DNA from: Gemmobacter aquatilis
GTDB lineage: Bacteria; Pseudomonadota; Alphaproteobacteria; Rhodobacterales; Rhodobacteraceae
Direction of reading: 5' to 3'
DNA length: 64,000 nucleotides
NCBI RefSeq assembly: GCF_900110025.1
Contig: NZ_FOCE01000001.1
Span: 1 to 64,000, forward strand
Position 1 is the first letter of the stretch; each line of letters opens with the position of its first letter. The translations under genes were made by a program, and so were the position numbers. The notes below the pieces were generated by a model. That model was not told where the DNA came from. It ran no database searches and worked only from the letters and a program-made list of their open reading frames with translations. Of the stretch, positions 26,937-35,783 are shown in pieces.

Positions 26937-28262
26937 ATGTCTTTCCTCACCCGCATCGCGCCCGCGCTGCTGGCCGCAACCTTCCTTGCCAGCCCCGTTC
27001 TGGCAGATGACCAGCATTTCCCGCTGCAATCCTATCGCGTCGGCCCCTATGCCGCCGGCGGCACCGGGTTCTTCGGCGGGTTCATCGACTACATGACCCT
27101 GATCAACACCCGTGACGGCGGGGTGAACGGGGTGAAGCTCACATGGTCCGAGGGCGAAACCGAATATGAGGTCGAAAAGGGGGTCGAGGTCTATCAGCGC
27201 CTGAAATCCAACCCCGGCATCGCCGCCTGGAACCCGCTGTCGGTGGGCATCGCCTATGCGATGATTGATGGCGTGACCGCCGACAAGACCCCGCTGATCA
27301 CCATCAACCATGGCCGCACCGATACGACCGACGGGCGGGTGTTCCCCTATGTGTTCCCGCTGTTGCTGAATCCCTATTCGGAAACCTCGGGGATCGTGAA
27401 CTATATCGCGTCCAAAGAGGGCGGGCCCGAGGCGCTGAAGGGCAAGAAGATCGCCGTGCTGTATCACGGCTCGCCCTATGGCAAGGAAACCATCCCGATC
27501 TATGAGCTTCTGGCCCAGAAATACGGCTTTGATCTGGTGCAGATCGAGGTGCCGCATCCGGGCAATGAACAGGGCGCGCAATGGTTGCAGATCCGGCGCG
27601 AAAAGCCCGATTACGTCGTGCTGCGCGGCTGGGGCGTGATGAACCCGGTGGCGCTGACCACGGCGCAGCGCAATGGCTTTCCGGTGGATCGCATCATCGG
27701 CAATGTCTGGTCGAACAGCGAAGAAGACGTGCGCCCGGCGGGCGATGCCGCCATCGGCTATACCGCCATCACCACCCAGGCCTCGGGCAACCAGTATCCG
27801 GTGCTGCAGGAAATCATCAAGACGGTCTATGACGCGGGCAAGGGCAACCTGTCCGATCCGGCCCGCATCGGCTCGGTCTACCACAACCTTGGCATCGTGA
27901 ACGGCATCCTGAACGTCGAGGCGGTGCGCATCGCGCAGGCCCGGTTCGGCAACCGCACCCTGACGGGCGACGAGGTGCGCTGGGGCTTTGAACACCTGCA
28001 ACTGTCGCCCGAACGGGTCAAGGAACTGGGCGCCGAAAACCTGTTCCGCTCGATCAACGTGACCTATGACAATCACGAGGGCGAGGGCTACGTCACCTTC
28101 CAGCAATGGGATGGCCAGAAGTGGAACGTGGTGTCGGACTGGATCGCGCCGGACTGGGCGCTGTTGCGCCCGATCATCGAAAAGTCATCCGAGGCCTATG
28201 CCAAGGAAAAGGGCCTGCCGATCCGCAGCGCGGCGGATGCTGACGCCGCGGTCAGCAACTGA
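26937..28262 (+). CDS. Branched-chain-type substrate-binding protein, probable organosulfur binder
   Basis: 441 residues with signal peptide (MSFLTRIAPALLAATFLASPVLA, cleavage before DDQHF). Periplasmic-binding-protein type 1 fold of the amide/urea/branched-chain group (KKIAVLYHGSPYGKETIPIYELLAQKYGFDLV; DYVVLRGWGVMNPVALTTAQRNGFPVDRIIGN). AGGAG lies 9 nt before the ATG. It sits in the sfnG-sfnB-ssuD gene run; ligand not deducible, but a sulfone, sulfoxide or sulfonate fits the context. Confidence 0.87.
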   Translation: MSFLTRIAPALLAATFLASPVLADDQHFPLQSYRVGPYAAGGTGFFGGFIDYMTLINTRDGGVNGVKLTWSEGETEYEVEKGVEVYQRLKSNPGIAAWNPLSVGIAYAMIDGVTADKTPLITINHGRTDTTDGRVFPYVFPLLLNPYSETSGIVNYIASKEGGPEALKGKKIAVLYHGSPYGKETIPIYELLAQKYGFDLVQIEVPHPGNEQGAQWLQIRREKPDYVVLRGWGVMNPVALTTAQRNGFPVDRIIGNVWSNSEEDVRPAGDAAIGYTAITTQASGNQYPVLQEIIKTVYDAGKGNLSDPARIGSVYHNLGIVNGILNVEAVRIAQARFGNRTLTGDEVRWGFEHLQLSPERVKELGAENLFRSINVTYDNHEGEGYVTFQQWDGQKWNVVSDWIAPDWALLRPIIEKSSEAYAKEKGLPIRSAADADAAVSN

Positions 28263-28270
28263 TCCCTGCC

Positions 28271-28293
28271 GGGGCGCCCGATCCGGGCGCCCC
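28271..28293. other. Hairpin after the binding-protein gene
   Basis: GGGGCGCCCG-ATC-CGGGCGCCCC, a perfect 10-bp stem between the binding-protein stop and the LivF-like gene. No T-run. Probably stabilises the upstream mRNA or partly terminates. Confidence 0.6.
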
Positions 28294-28314
28294 CTTCGCC
28301 GGAAAGGAAACCCG

Positions 28315-29061
28315 ATGTCAGTCCTGCTGGAATTTCGCGATGTCTCGGCCAGTTACAACGGCGCGATTGCCGCCTTGCACGGAGTCAACCTGACCCTGCA
28401 CGACGGCGAATTTGCCGCCCTTCTGGGGGCCAACGGGGCGGGCAAGACCACGCTGCTGAAAGCCGCCTCCAACCTGCTGCCCGCCGAACGCGGGCGCATC
28501 ACCAAAGGGCAGATCCTGTTCGACGGGCAGGATGTGACCGCCCATGACCCGGCGGATCATGTGCGCCGTGGCCTTGTGCCGGTGCTGGAGGGGCGGCGTT
28601 GCTTCAAGACCCTGAGCATCGAGGAAAACCTGATCACCGGCGCGCTTGGCAAGGGCCTTGGCCGCAGCGCCATCGCGGACGGGCTGGAGCAGATCTATGA
28701 CCTGTTCCCCCGGCTGAAAGAGCGCCGCAAGGTGGCGGCGGGCCTGACCTCGGGCGGGGAACAGCAGATGGCGGCCATCGGGCGCGGGCTGATGGCACGG
28801 CCCCGGCTGTTCGTTCTGGATGAGCCCTCGATGGGTCTGGCGCCGCTGGTGGTGGCCGAGATTTTCGCGGCCCTGTCACGGCTGAACCGTGACACGGGCC
28901 TGACCTTGCTGGTGGCCGAACAGAATTCGGCCGTGGCACTGCGCCATGCGCAGCACGCCACGGTCATCGAAAACGGCCGCAGCGTGCTGCAGGGCCGCGC
29001 CGTCGATCTGGCCGCGCGCCACGACATCCGCGACAGCTATCTGGGCGGGGCGGTGGTCTGA
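28315..29061 (+). CDS. Branched-chain-type ABC transporter ATP-binding protein (LivF-like)
   Basis: 248 residues from MSVLLEFRDVSASYNGAIAAL (GGAAAGG upstream). Walker A GANGAGKTTLLKA, signature TSGGEQQMAAIGRGLMARPRL, Walker B LFVLDEPSMGLAP, H-loop position occupied by VAEQN as usual in LivF. Second ATPase of the importer. Confidence 0.9.
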   Translation: MSVLLEFRDVSASYNGAIAALHGVNLTLHDGEFAALLGANGAGKTTLLKAASNLLPAERGRITKGQILFDGQDVTAHDPADHVRRGLVPVLEGRRCFKTLSIEENLITGALGKGLGRSAIADGLEQIYDLFPRLKERRKVAAGLTSGGEQQMAAIGRGLMARPRLFVLDEPSMGLAPLVVAEIFAALSRLNRDTGLTLLVAEQNSAVALRHAQHATVIENGRSVLQGRAVDLAARHDIRDSYLGGAVV

Positions 29062-29167
29062 GCCGCACCGGGGGCAAATCTTCTGCACAGCCCCCCCGGC
29101 GCAGCACGCCCGACCCCTTCCACCCCCCGGCTTTGGAATCGCCGCCATGCCGGATTTTGCCCATAAT

Positions 29168-29186
29168 CACGATTGAATCACTCGTG
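29168..29186. promoter_or_regulatory. Sulfur-island element, site B
   Basis: CACGAT-TGAATCA-CTCGTG, the most symmetrical of the five sites, 23 bp before the first sfnB-like ATG. A G/C hairpin at 29068-29099 just before it (CCGGGGG/CCCCCGG) may end the importer transcript, so a new transcription unit probably starts here. Confidence 0.65.
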
Positions 29187-29209
29187 CTTATTTCAGTGCA
29201 GGACAACCC

Positions 29210-30454
29210 ATGACTCTCCAGCAGCCTCCTTCCTCCGGCGCGCAGGTTGCGCCGCGCCCGCGTCCGCCGCACCGCCCGCCGGTGCTGCCCGATGCCACCG
29301 CCGCGCTGGCCGCCGCGCAGGCGCTGGCCGATCACATCGCCCTGCTGGCGGCAGAGCGTGACCGCGACCGCCTTCTGCCCTGGCGCGAGATCGAGGCGTT
29401 TACCGCGGCCGGCCTCGGGTCCATCCTGATCCCGCGCGCCTATGGCGGGCCGGGTCTGGGCTATGAGACGCTGGCCAAGGTGTTCGAGATCCTCTGCACC
29501 GCCGACAGTTCGGTGGGCCAGATCCCGCAGAACCATTTCGGCGTGCTGCAACTGCTGGCCGAGGCTGGAACCGAGGCGCAGAAGCGCCGGTTCTTCGGGG
29601 ATGTGCTGGCGGGCCACCGCATCGGTAATGCCGGGCCGGAAAAAAGCCGGGCGGTGGTGACGCACAACACCACCGGCCTGCGTCAAACGCCTGACGGGCT
29701 GCGCCTGTCGGGGCAGCGCTTCTATTCCACAGGGGCGATCTTTGCCCATTGGATCCCGACCCGCGCCAATGATGCCGAAGGGCGCCCGGTGCAGGTCTGG
29801 GTGCCGCATGATGCGCCGGGGGTGCGCGTGGTGGATGACTGGTCGGCCTTCGGGCAGCGCACCACCGCCTCGGGCACGGTGATTTTTGACGATGTGCCGG
29901 TGGCCGAGGATCAGATCATTCCGGTCTGGCAGCGCGCCGATGTGCCGGGGCTGGCCGGGCCGGTGTCGCAGCTCATCCAGGCTGCGATCGACAGCGGCAT
30001 CGCCCTTGGCGCCTTTGCCGACACGCTGGCGTTTCTGCGCAGCAAGTCGCGGCCCTGGGTCGATAGCGGCGTCGCCCGCGCGGTGGATGACCCCTATATC
30101 ATCGCCGAGGTCGGGCGGCTGCAGATCGACATTCACGCGGCGCAAACCGTGCTGCGCCGCGCCGCGCGCCTGCTGGATGACATCGCCACCCGCCCCATCA
30201 CCGCCGAAAGCAGCGCCCGCGCCTCGGTTGCGGTGGCCGAAGCCAAGGTGCTGACCTCGGAAGTCGCGCTGGAGGCCGCAGAAAAGCTGTTCGAGCTGGC
30301 TGGCAGCGCCGCCACCCGCGCAGGCCCGAACCTTGGCCGCCATTGGCGCAATGCGCGGGTGCATACGCTGCACGACCCGCTGCGCTGGAAGTTTCACCTG
30401 TTGGGCAACTGGCATCTGAACGGTGCCTTGCCCGCCCGCCATCAATGGAACTGA
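29210..30454 (+). CDS. sfnB: SfnB-family FMN-dependent oxidoreductase (acyl-CoA dehydrogenase fold), copy 1
   Basis: 414 residues. SfnB pattern: ERDRDRLLPWREIEAFTAAGLGSILIPRAYGGPG, SSVGQIPQNHFGVLQLL, RFYSTGAIFAHWIPTRA and the C-terminal HWRNARVHTLHDPLRWKFHLLGNWHLNG. Members are induced by sulfate limitation and are thought to oxidise organosulfur compounds, though the exact reaction is not settled. Only 3 bp separate it from the second copy. Confidence 0.88.
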   Translation: MTLQQPPSSGAQVAPRPRPPHRPPVLPDATAALAAAQALADHIALLAAERDRDRLLPWREIEAFTAAGLGSILIPRAYGGPGLGYETLAKVFEILCTADSSVGQIPQNHFGVLQLLAEAGTEAQKRRFFGDVLAGHRIGNAGPEKSRAVVTHNTTGLRQTPDGLRLSGQRFYSTGAIFAHWIPTRANDAEGRPVQVWVPHDAPGVRVVDDWSAFGQRTTASGTVIFDDVPVAEDQIIPVWQRADVPGLAGPVSQLIQAAIDSGIALGAFADTLAFLRSKSRPWVDSGVARAVDDPYIIAEVGRLQIDIHAAQTVLRRAARLLDDIATRPITAESSARASVAVAEAKVLTSEVALEAAEKLFELAGSAATRAGPNLGRHWRNARVHTLHDPLRWKFHLLGNWHLNGALPARHQWN

Positions 30455-30457
30455 GCC

Positions 30458-31660
30458 ATGACCAACCCCGCTCCCCTGCCGCCCGACGCGCATATCATCC
30501 GATCCGACGCCGAGGCGCTGGACGTGGCGCAGGCCCTTGCCGCGCGCTTTGCCCCCGGCGCCTCGGCCCGCGACCGCGACCGGCTGCTGCCCTGGGATGA
30601 ACTGGACAGCTTTTCCGCCTCGGGGCTGTGGGGCATCACAGTGCCGCGCGCCTTTGGCGGGGCAGGGGTGTCGATGGTGACGCTGGCGCAGGTGACGGCG
30701 ATCATCGCCGCCGCCGACGGGTCGCTGTCGCAGATCCCGCAGAACCATTTCTACGCGCTGGAGGTGGTGCGCTCTGGCGCGCGCGAGGCGCAGAAGCGGT
30801 TCTTCTTCCAGAAGGCGCTGCAGGGCCTGCGCTTTGGCAATGCCCTGGCCGAGATCAGCCACCGCGATTTCAAACGCCGCACGCGGCTGGTGCGCACGCC
30901 CGGCGGGCAGGTGCTGCACGGACAGAAATTCTATTGCACCGGCGCGATCTATGCCCATTGGATTCCGACCCTTGCGGTCGATGATGCCGAGGTGCAGCAG
31001 CTGGTCTTCATCCCGCGCCGCGCGCCGGGGGTCAGCATCACCGACGATTGGGACGGGTTCGGCCAGCGGGTCACCGGCTCTGGCTCGGTCAGCTTCGATC
31101 AGGTGGCGGTGCAGCCCGAATGGGTGGTGCCGTTCCAGACCAGTTTCGAGCGCCCGACCCCGATCGGCCCGGTGGCGCAACTGATCCATGCCGCCATCGA
31201 CCTTGGGCTGGGGCAGGGCGCCTTTGCCGCCACGCTGCCCTTCATCCGCGACCGCGCCCGGCCCTGGCTGGATGCGCGGGTGGCGACGGCGGCGGAAGAT
31301 CCGCTGACGCTGGCCGGGCTGGGCGATGTGTCGGTGCGGCTGACGGCAGCCGAGGCGCTGCTGCAGCGTGCGGGCGAAGCGGTGGATGCCGCCATTGCCG
31401 ACCCGACCGAAGGCTCGGTGGCCGAAGCCTCGGTTGCCGTGGCCGAAGCCAAGGTGCTGACCACGAAGGCCGGGCTGCTGGCCGCCAGCAAACTGTTCGA
31501 ATTCACCGGCACCTCGGCCACCTTCGCGCCCGACAATCTGGATCGCCACTGGCGCAATGTGCGCACTCATACGCTGCACGACCCCGTGCGCTGGAAATAT
31601 CATGCCGTGGGCAACTTTGCCCTGAACGGCGTCAATCCCCCCCGACACGGAGCGATCTGA
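30458..31660 (+). CDS. sfnB: SfnB-family FMN-dependent oxidoreductase, copy 2
   Basis: 400 residues, paralogous to the preceding gene over its full length (ARDRDRLLPWDELDSFSASGLWGITVPRAFGGAG; GSLSQIPQNHFYALEVV; KFYCTGAIYAHWIPT; HWRNVRTHTLHDPVRWKYHAVGNFALNG). The two copies differ enough that separate substrates are likely. Its stop overlaps the ATG of the next gene. Confidence 0.88.
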   Translation: MTNPAPLPPDAHIIRSDAEALDVAQALAARFAPGASARDRDRLLPWDELDSFSASGLWGITVPRAFGGAGVSMVTLAQVTAIIAAADGSLSQIPQNHFYALEVVRSGAREAQKRFFFQKALQGLRFGNALAEISHRDFKRRTRLVRTPGGQVLHGQKFYCTGAIYAHWIPTLAVDDAEVQQLVFIPRRAPGVSITDDWDGFGQRVTGSGSVSFDQVAVQPEWVVPFQTSFERPTPIGPVAQLIHAAIDLGLGQGAFAATLPFIRDRARPWLDARVATAAEDPLTLAGLGDVSVRLTAAEALLQRAGEAVDAAIADPTEGSVAEASVAVAEAKVLTTKAGLLAASKLFEFTGTSATFAPDNLDRHWRNVRTHTLHDPVRWKYHAVGNFALNGVNPPRHGAI

Positions 31661-33051
31661 TGGCTGCCGAAAAGCTTGGAAAGCACATCCTCGTCAATGC
31701 CTTCACCATGGCCTGCGTGGGCCATATCAACCATGGCCAATGGACCCATCTGCGCGACCGCTCGATGGATTTCAACAGCCTGAAATACTGGACGGATCTG
31801 GCGAAAACGCTGGAACGCGGGCTGTTTGACGCGGTATTCCTCGCCGATATCCTGGGCGTCTATGACGTTTACGGGGCCGGGGTCGAGGTCACCACGCGCG
31901 AGGCGGTGCAGTTTCCGGTCAACGATCCGCTGGTGCTGGTATCGGCCATGGCGGCGGTCACGCGGCATCTGGGCTTTGGCGTCACGGTGAACGTGAACCA
32001 CGAGGCGCCCTATACCTTTGCCCGCCGCATTTCGACGCTGGATCACCTGACCCGCGGGCGGATCGGCTGGAACATCGTCACCGGCTATCTGGACAGCGCG
32101 GCACGGGCGGTGGGGCGCAAGGCGCAGGCCGGGCATGACCAGCGCTATGACCAGGCCGACGACTACCTCGAAGGGCTTTACAAGCTGTGGGAGGGGTCAT
32201 GGGACGACGATGCCGTGATCGCTGACAAGGTGGCCCGCCTTTATGCCGATCCGGCCAAGGTGCGCCCGGTGCGCCATGACGGGCCGTTCTACCAGTTCGA
32301 GGGCTATCACCTGTCGCAACCCTCGCGCCAGCGCACGCCGGTGCTGTTTCAGGCGGGCACCTCGGGGCGGGGGCAGCTTTTCGCGGCGCGTCATGCCGAA
32401 TGCGTATTCATCTCGGCGCCCGACAAGGCGGCGGCGCGCAGTGCTGCCCGGGCGATCCGGCGCGCGGTGGCCGATGCCGGGCGCGACCCGTCGGATGTGC
32501 GCATCCTTGCGGGCATCGCCGTGATTGCAGACCGCAGCGAGGCCGCCGCCCGCGAAAAGCTGGCCGAATACCGCGCCGCCTCCAGCCCCGAGGCGGGGTT
32601 GGCGCATTACTCGGCCTCGCTGGGCATCGACTTTGCCCGCTACGGGCTGGATGACCCGATCCCCTTCGGCCAGTCGAACGCCATCCAGTCGGCGGCGAAG
32701 ATCGCCGAAAGCCGGGGCTATACCAAGCGCGTACTGCTGGACCAACTGGCACTTGGCGGGCGCTATCCGCTGGCGGTGGGCACGCCGGTGCAGGTGGCCG
32801 ACGCGCTGGAATCCTGGATACGCGAGGGCGAGATCGACGGGTTCAACCTGACCCGCATCGTCACCCCCGAAAGCTATACCGATTTCGCCGATCTGGTGGT
32901 GCCCGAATTGCAGACGCGCGGCAGCTATAAAACCGGATACGGCGAAGGCAGCCTGCGCCACCGCATCTTCGGCAAGGGCGACCGCCTGCCCGTCACCCAT
33001 ACGGCGCAGGGCTTTCGCCCCGCCGCCCCGCTGCTAGGAGCTGCAGAATGA
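31660..33051 (+). CDS. FMNH2-dependent monooxygenase of the NtaA/SnaA/DszA family
   Basis: 463 residues from [22 protein letters not shown] (ATG overlaps the preceding stop; GGAG upstream). Luciferase-like barrel with the long NtaA/DszA inserts: [60 protein letters not shown] and [21 protein letters not shown]. Relatives include dibenzothiophene-sulfone and dimethylsulfide monooxygenases. Likely cleaves a C-S bond of a sulfone or sulfide using FMNH2 from the MsuE-like reductase. Confidence 0.85.
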   Translation: MAAEKLGKHILVNAFTMACVGHINHGQWTHLRDRSMDFNSLKYWTDLAKTLERGLFDAVFLADILGVYDVYGAGVEVTTREAVQFPVNDPLVLVSAMAAVTRHLGFGVTVNVNHEAPYTFARRISTLDHLTRGRIGWNIVTGYLDSAARAVGRKAQAGHDQRYDQADDYLEGLYKLWEGSWDDDAVIADKVARLYADPAKVRPVRHDGPFYQFEGYHLSQPSRQRTPVLFQAGTSGRGQLFAARHAECVFISAPDKAAARSAARAIRRAVADAGRDPSDVRILAGIAVIADRSEAAAREKLAEYRAASSPEAGLAHYSASLGIDFARYGLDDPIPFGQSNAIQSAAKIAESRGYTKRVLLDQLALGGRYPLAVGTPVQVADALESWIREGEIDGFNLTRIVTPESYTDFADLVVPELQTRGSYKTGYGEGSLRHRIFGKGDRLPVTHTAQGFRPAAPLLGAAE

Positions 33052-34196
33052 CCGCGCATCCCACCCCCGACATCTTCTGGTTCCTGCCCACCTCGGGCGA
33101 TACCCGCTATCTGGGCACATCAGATTTCGGCCGGGCGCCCAGTCTGGATTACCTGCGCGACATCGCGGTGACGGCAGATCGGCTGGGCTATGACGGGCTG
33201 CTGATCCCCACCGGCGCCTCGTGCCAGGATCCTTGGGTGGTGGCGGCCAGCCTGATCCATGCCACGCAGCGCATCAAGCTGCTGGTGGCGCTGCGCACCT
33301 CGATCTCTGGCCCCACGGCCTCGGCCCGGCAGGCGGCAACGCTGGATCAGGCGCTGAACGGGCGCTTGCTGCTGAACGTGGTGCCGGGGGGCGATGCCAC
33401 CGAACTGGCCGCCGATGGCGCGTTTTTCAGCCATGATGGCCGCTATGAAAATGCCGATGAATTCCTGACCGTCTGGCGGCGCCTGCTGGCGGGCGAGACG
33501 GTGGATTTCGCGGGCAAACACATTCGGGTCGAGGGCGCGCGAAACTTTCACCCTGCCGTGCAACGCCCCTATCCGCCGCTGTATTTCGGCGGGTCTTCGC
33601 CCGCCGCGCATGATCTGGCCGCGAAACATGTCGATGCCTATCTGACCTGGGGCGAACCCCCGGCGCAGGTGGCCGAAAAGATCGCCGATGTGCGGGCGCG
33701 GGCGGCGAAACAGGGCCGGACGCTGCGCTTTGGCGTGCGCCTGCATGTCATCGCCCGCGAAACCGAGGCCGAGGCCTGGGCCGAGGCCGACCGGCTGATT
33801 TCGCGCCTGACCGATGCCGAGATTGCGGCGGCGCAGGCGGGGCAGGCCCGGATGGATTCGGTGGGTCAGGCGCGCATGGCGGCGCTGCATGGCGGGCAGC
33901 GCGACCGGCTGGTGATCGGCCCCAACCTCTGGGCCGGGGTCGGCCTTGTGCGGGGCGGGGCGGGCACGGCGCTGGTGGGCGCGCCCGATCAGATCGCCGC
34001 CCGGCTGCGCGACTATCAGGCGCTTGGCGTCGATACCTTCGTGCTGTCGGGCTATCCGCATCTGGAGGAATCCATCCGCTTTGCCGAACTGGTCTTCCCA
34101 CTGCTGGGCAAGACGGCAGTGACGCTGCGCGAAAGCAGCCAGACCGGCGGCGCCTTCGATGTGCGCCACATTCAAAGACAGGCCTCGGCCAGCTAA
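33048..34196 (+). CDS. ssuD: Alkanesulfonate monooxygenase (FMNH2-dependent)
   Basis: 382 residues; near-colinear with E. coli SsuD ([30 protein letters not shown] with Cys59 at the active-site entrance, [43 protein letters not shown] flexible lid, LSGYPHLEE). Converts alkanesulfonates to aldehyde and sulfite. ATGA overlap with the preceding gene. No ssuABC transporter is adjacent; the branched-chain-type importer may serve instead. Confidence 0.94.
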   Translation: MTAHPTPDIFWFLPTSGDTRYLGTSDFGRAPSLDYLRDIAVTADRLGYDGLLIPTGASCQDPWVVAASLIHATQRIKLLVALRTSISGPTASARQAATLDQALNGRLLLNVVPGGDATELAADGAFFSHDGRYENADEFLTVWRRLLAGETVDFAGKHIRVEGARNFHPAVQRPYPPLYFGGSSPAAHDLAAKHVDAYLTWGEPPAQVAEKIADVRARAAKQGRTLRFGVRLHVIARETEAEAWAEADRLISRLTDAEIAAAQAGQARMDSVGQARMAALHGGQRDRLVIGPNLWAGVGLVRGGAGTALVGAPDQIAARLRDYQALGVDTFVLSGYPHLEESIRFAELVFPLLGKTAVTLRESSQTGGAFDVRHIQRQASAS

Positions 34197-34206
34197 AGGA
34201 AATCCC

Positions 34207-35052
34207 ATGAAAATCATCGACATGCGCTGCCGCCCGGCCTATTTGCACGATTTCTTCGGCAAGACGCCGGGGGGGCCGGATTACGCGGTGGTGAAATGGC
34301 TGAACACCCGGGTGGGCACGCGCGGCACCCCGGAACATTTCACCCGCTCTGCCACGCCCGAGGGCTTTCTGGCGGAGGTGGCGGAGGCCGGGCTGACCCG
34401 CGCGGTCGTGGTGGGGCGGCACACGCCCGGCCAGCATCTGCCCAATGACACGATCCACCAGATCGCCAGCACCTCGCCGCTGCTGGAAGGCATCGGTTCG
34501 GTGGATATCATCAGCCAGGGCCGCCAGACCGCGCTGGACGAGGCCGAACGCGCCATCCTGACGCTGGGCCTGAAAGGCATCGACGTGGAGCCGGGTTTCG
34601 GCACCCCGCCGCGCCATGCCGATGACGCGGCCTTCTTTCCGCTTTACGATCTGTTGCAGGCGCTGAAGGTGCCGCTGTTCCTGATGAGCGGCCCGACCAC
34701 CCCCGACCCGCGCTTCAACGACCCGGCGCCGGTGGCCAATGTGGCGCGCGCCTTTCCGCGGCTGAAGATCGCCGCCTATCACGGGTTCTGGCCCAATGTG
34801 GCGGGCATCGTCGGCGTGGCCTTCCGGCATGAAAACGTGTTCCTGATCCCCGACATGTATCTGTTCCAGCCCGGATCGGCGCTTTATGTCGAGGCGGCGA
34901 ACAGCTTTCTGGCCGATCAGCTTCTGTTCGGCTCGTCCTACCCGTTCCGCCCGATCCGGCAAAGCATCGAGGATATTCAGGCGCTTGGCCTGAAAGACGC
35001 GGTGCTGGAAAAGGTGTTGCACGACAATGCCGCGCGGCTGCTGGATCTGTAA
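34207..35052 (+). CDS. Amidohydrolase-family protein (ACMSD-like group)
   Basis: 281 residues from MKIIDMRCRPAYLHDFF (AAAGGAAATCCC upstream). Amidohydrolase-2 TIM barrel: KGIDVEPGFG, IAAYHGFWPNVAGIVGVAF and LLFGSSYPFRPIRQSIEDI carry the positions of the barrel His and Asp, but the usual N-terminal HxH is RCRP and the last DxP is SSYPF, so metal binding looks reduced. Last gene of the sulfonate run, followed by a strong terminator. May process the aldehyde or acid left after desulfonation; no direct evidence. Confidence 0.75.
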   Translation: MKIIDMRCRPAYLHDFFGKTPGGPDYAVVKWLNTRVGTRGTPEHFTRSATPEGFLAEVAEAGLTRAVVVGRHTPGQHLPNDTIHQIASTSPLLEGIGSVDIISQGRQTALDEAERAILTLGLKGIDVEPGFGTPPRHADDAAFFPLYDLLQALKVPLFLMSGPTTPDPRFNDPAPVANVARAFPRLKIAAYHGFWPNVAGIVGVAFRHENVFLIPDMYLFQPGSALYVEAANSFLADQLLFGSSYPFRPIRQSIEDIQALGLKDAVLEKVLHDNAARLLDL

Positions 35053-35070
35053 GCGCCGCCCCAGATGCAG

Positions 35071-35099
35071 AAAGGGCCGGGAGCGATCCCGGCCCTTTT
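35071..35099 (+). terminator. Intrinsic terminator of the sulfone/sulfonate operon
   Basis: AAAGGGCCGGGA-GCGA-TCCCGGCCCTTT followed by T-rich sequence (TGCGTTTTT). A 12-bp perfect stem 18 bp after the amidohydrolase stop. Confidence 0.93.
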
Positions 35100-35107
35100 G
35101 CGTTTTT

Positions 35108-35129
35108 GGCGGGGGCTGCACCCCCCGCC
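35108..35129. repeat. G/C-run palindrome at the end of metI
   Basis: GGCGGGGG-CTGCAC-CCCCCGCC immediately after the metI stop codon (minus strand). Similar in design to the element at 16509. It may stabilise or end the metNIQ transcript. Confidence 0.5.
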
Positions 35130-35783
35130 CTACCGCGCCCGCAACCGGCGGACCACAGTATCCCCCGCGCCCTGCACGAGGCTGACCAGAGCGACAAGGA
35201 TCACGATGACCGCCACCATGACCGTGGTGTCAAACCGTTGATAGCCATAGCGGATGGCCACATCGCCAAGGCCCCCGGCGCCCACGGCGCCTGCCATGGC
35301 CGAGGCACCGATCATCGACACCACCGTGATGGTAAACCCGCCGATGATGCCCGGCAGCGCCTCGGGCAGCAGCACATGGCGCACGATGTTCCAGCGGCTG
35401 GCGCCGATGGATTGCGCAGCCTCCACCAGCCCCGGATCGACCTCGCGCAGGCTGACCTCGGCAATGCGGGCAAAGAACGGCGTGGCCGAGATCGACAGCG
35501 GCACGACGGCGGCCCAGACCCCGATCGTCGTGCCGGTGATCAACCGGGTCAACGGGATCAGCGCCACCAGCAGCACGATGAAGGGCACGGCGCGAAAGCC
35601 GTTCACAATCGCCCCCAGCACCCGGTTCAGCCGCGGCGCCGGAAAGAAGCCGCCGGGGCCCGAGGTGACCAGAAACACCGCCAGCGGAATGCCCGCCAGC
35701 ACCGCGATCCCGGCCGAGGCCGAGACCATCAGCACCGTGTCGAAAAACGCGGCAATCAGCCGGTCAATCATTTGCGGCGACAT
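35130..35783 (-). CDS. metI: Methionine-type ABC transporter permease
   Basis: 217 residues from [20 protein letters not shown] (ATG 35783; GGAGG upstream; overlaps metN by 20 bp). Five membrane spans; EAA loop [33 protein letters not shown]. Inner-membrane channel of MetNIQ, which imports methionine; homologues carry related sulfur compounds. Confidence 0.92.
   Translation of the reverse strand: MSPQMIDRLIAAFFDTVLMVSASAGIAVLAGIPLAVFLVTSGPGGFFPAPRLNRVLGAIVNGFRAVPFIVLLVALIPLTRLITGTTIGVWAAVVPLSISATPFFARIAEVSLREVDPGLVEAAQSIGASRWNIVRHVLLPEALPGIIGGFTITVVSMIGASAMAGAVGAGGLGDVAIRYGYQRFDTTVMVAVIVILVALVSLVQGAGDTVVRRLRAR

Noticed and set aside
28964-31648. An 894-codon minus-strand open frame opposite the two sfnB genes
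   Set aside because: Composition is Arg/Gly/His-rich and unlike any family; the plus strand encodes two recognisable SfnB proteins with ribosome sites.
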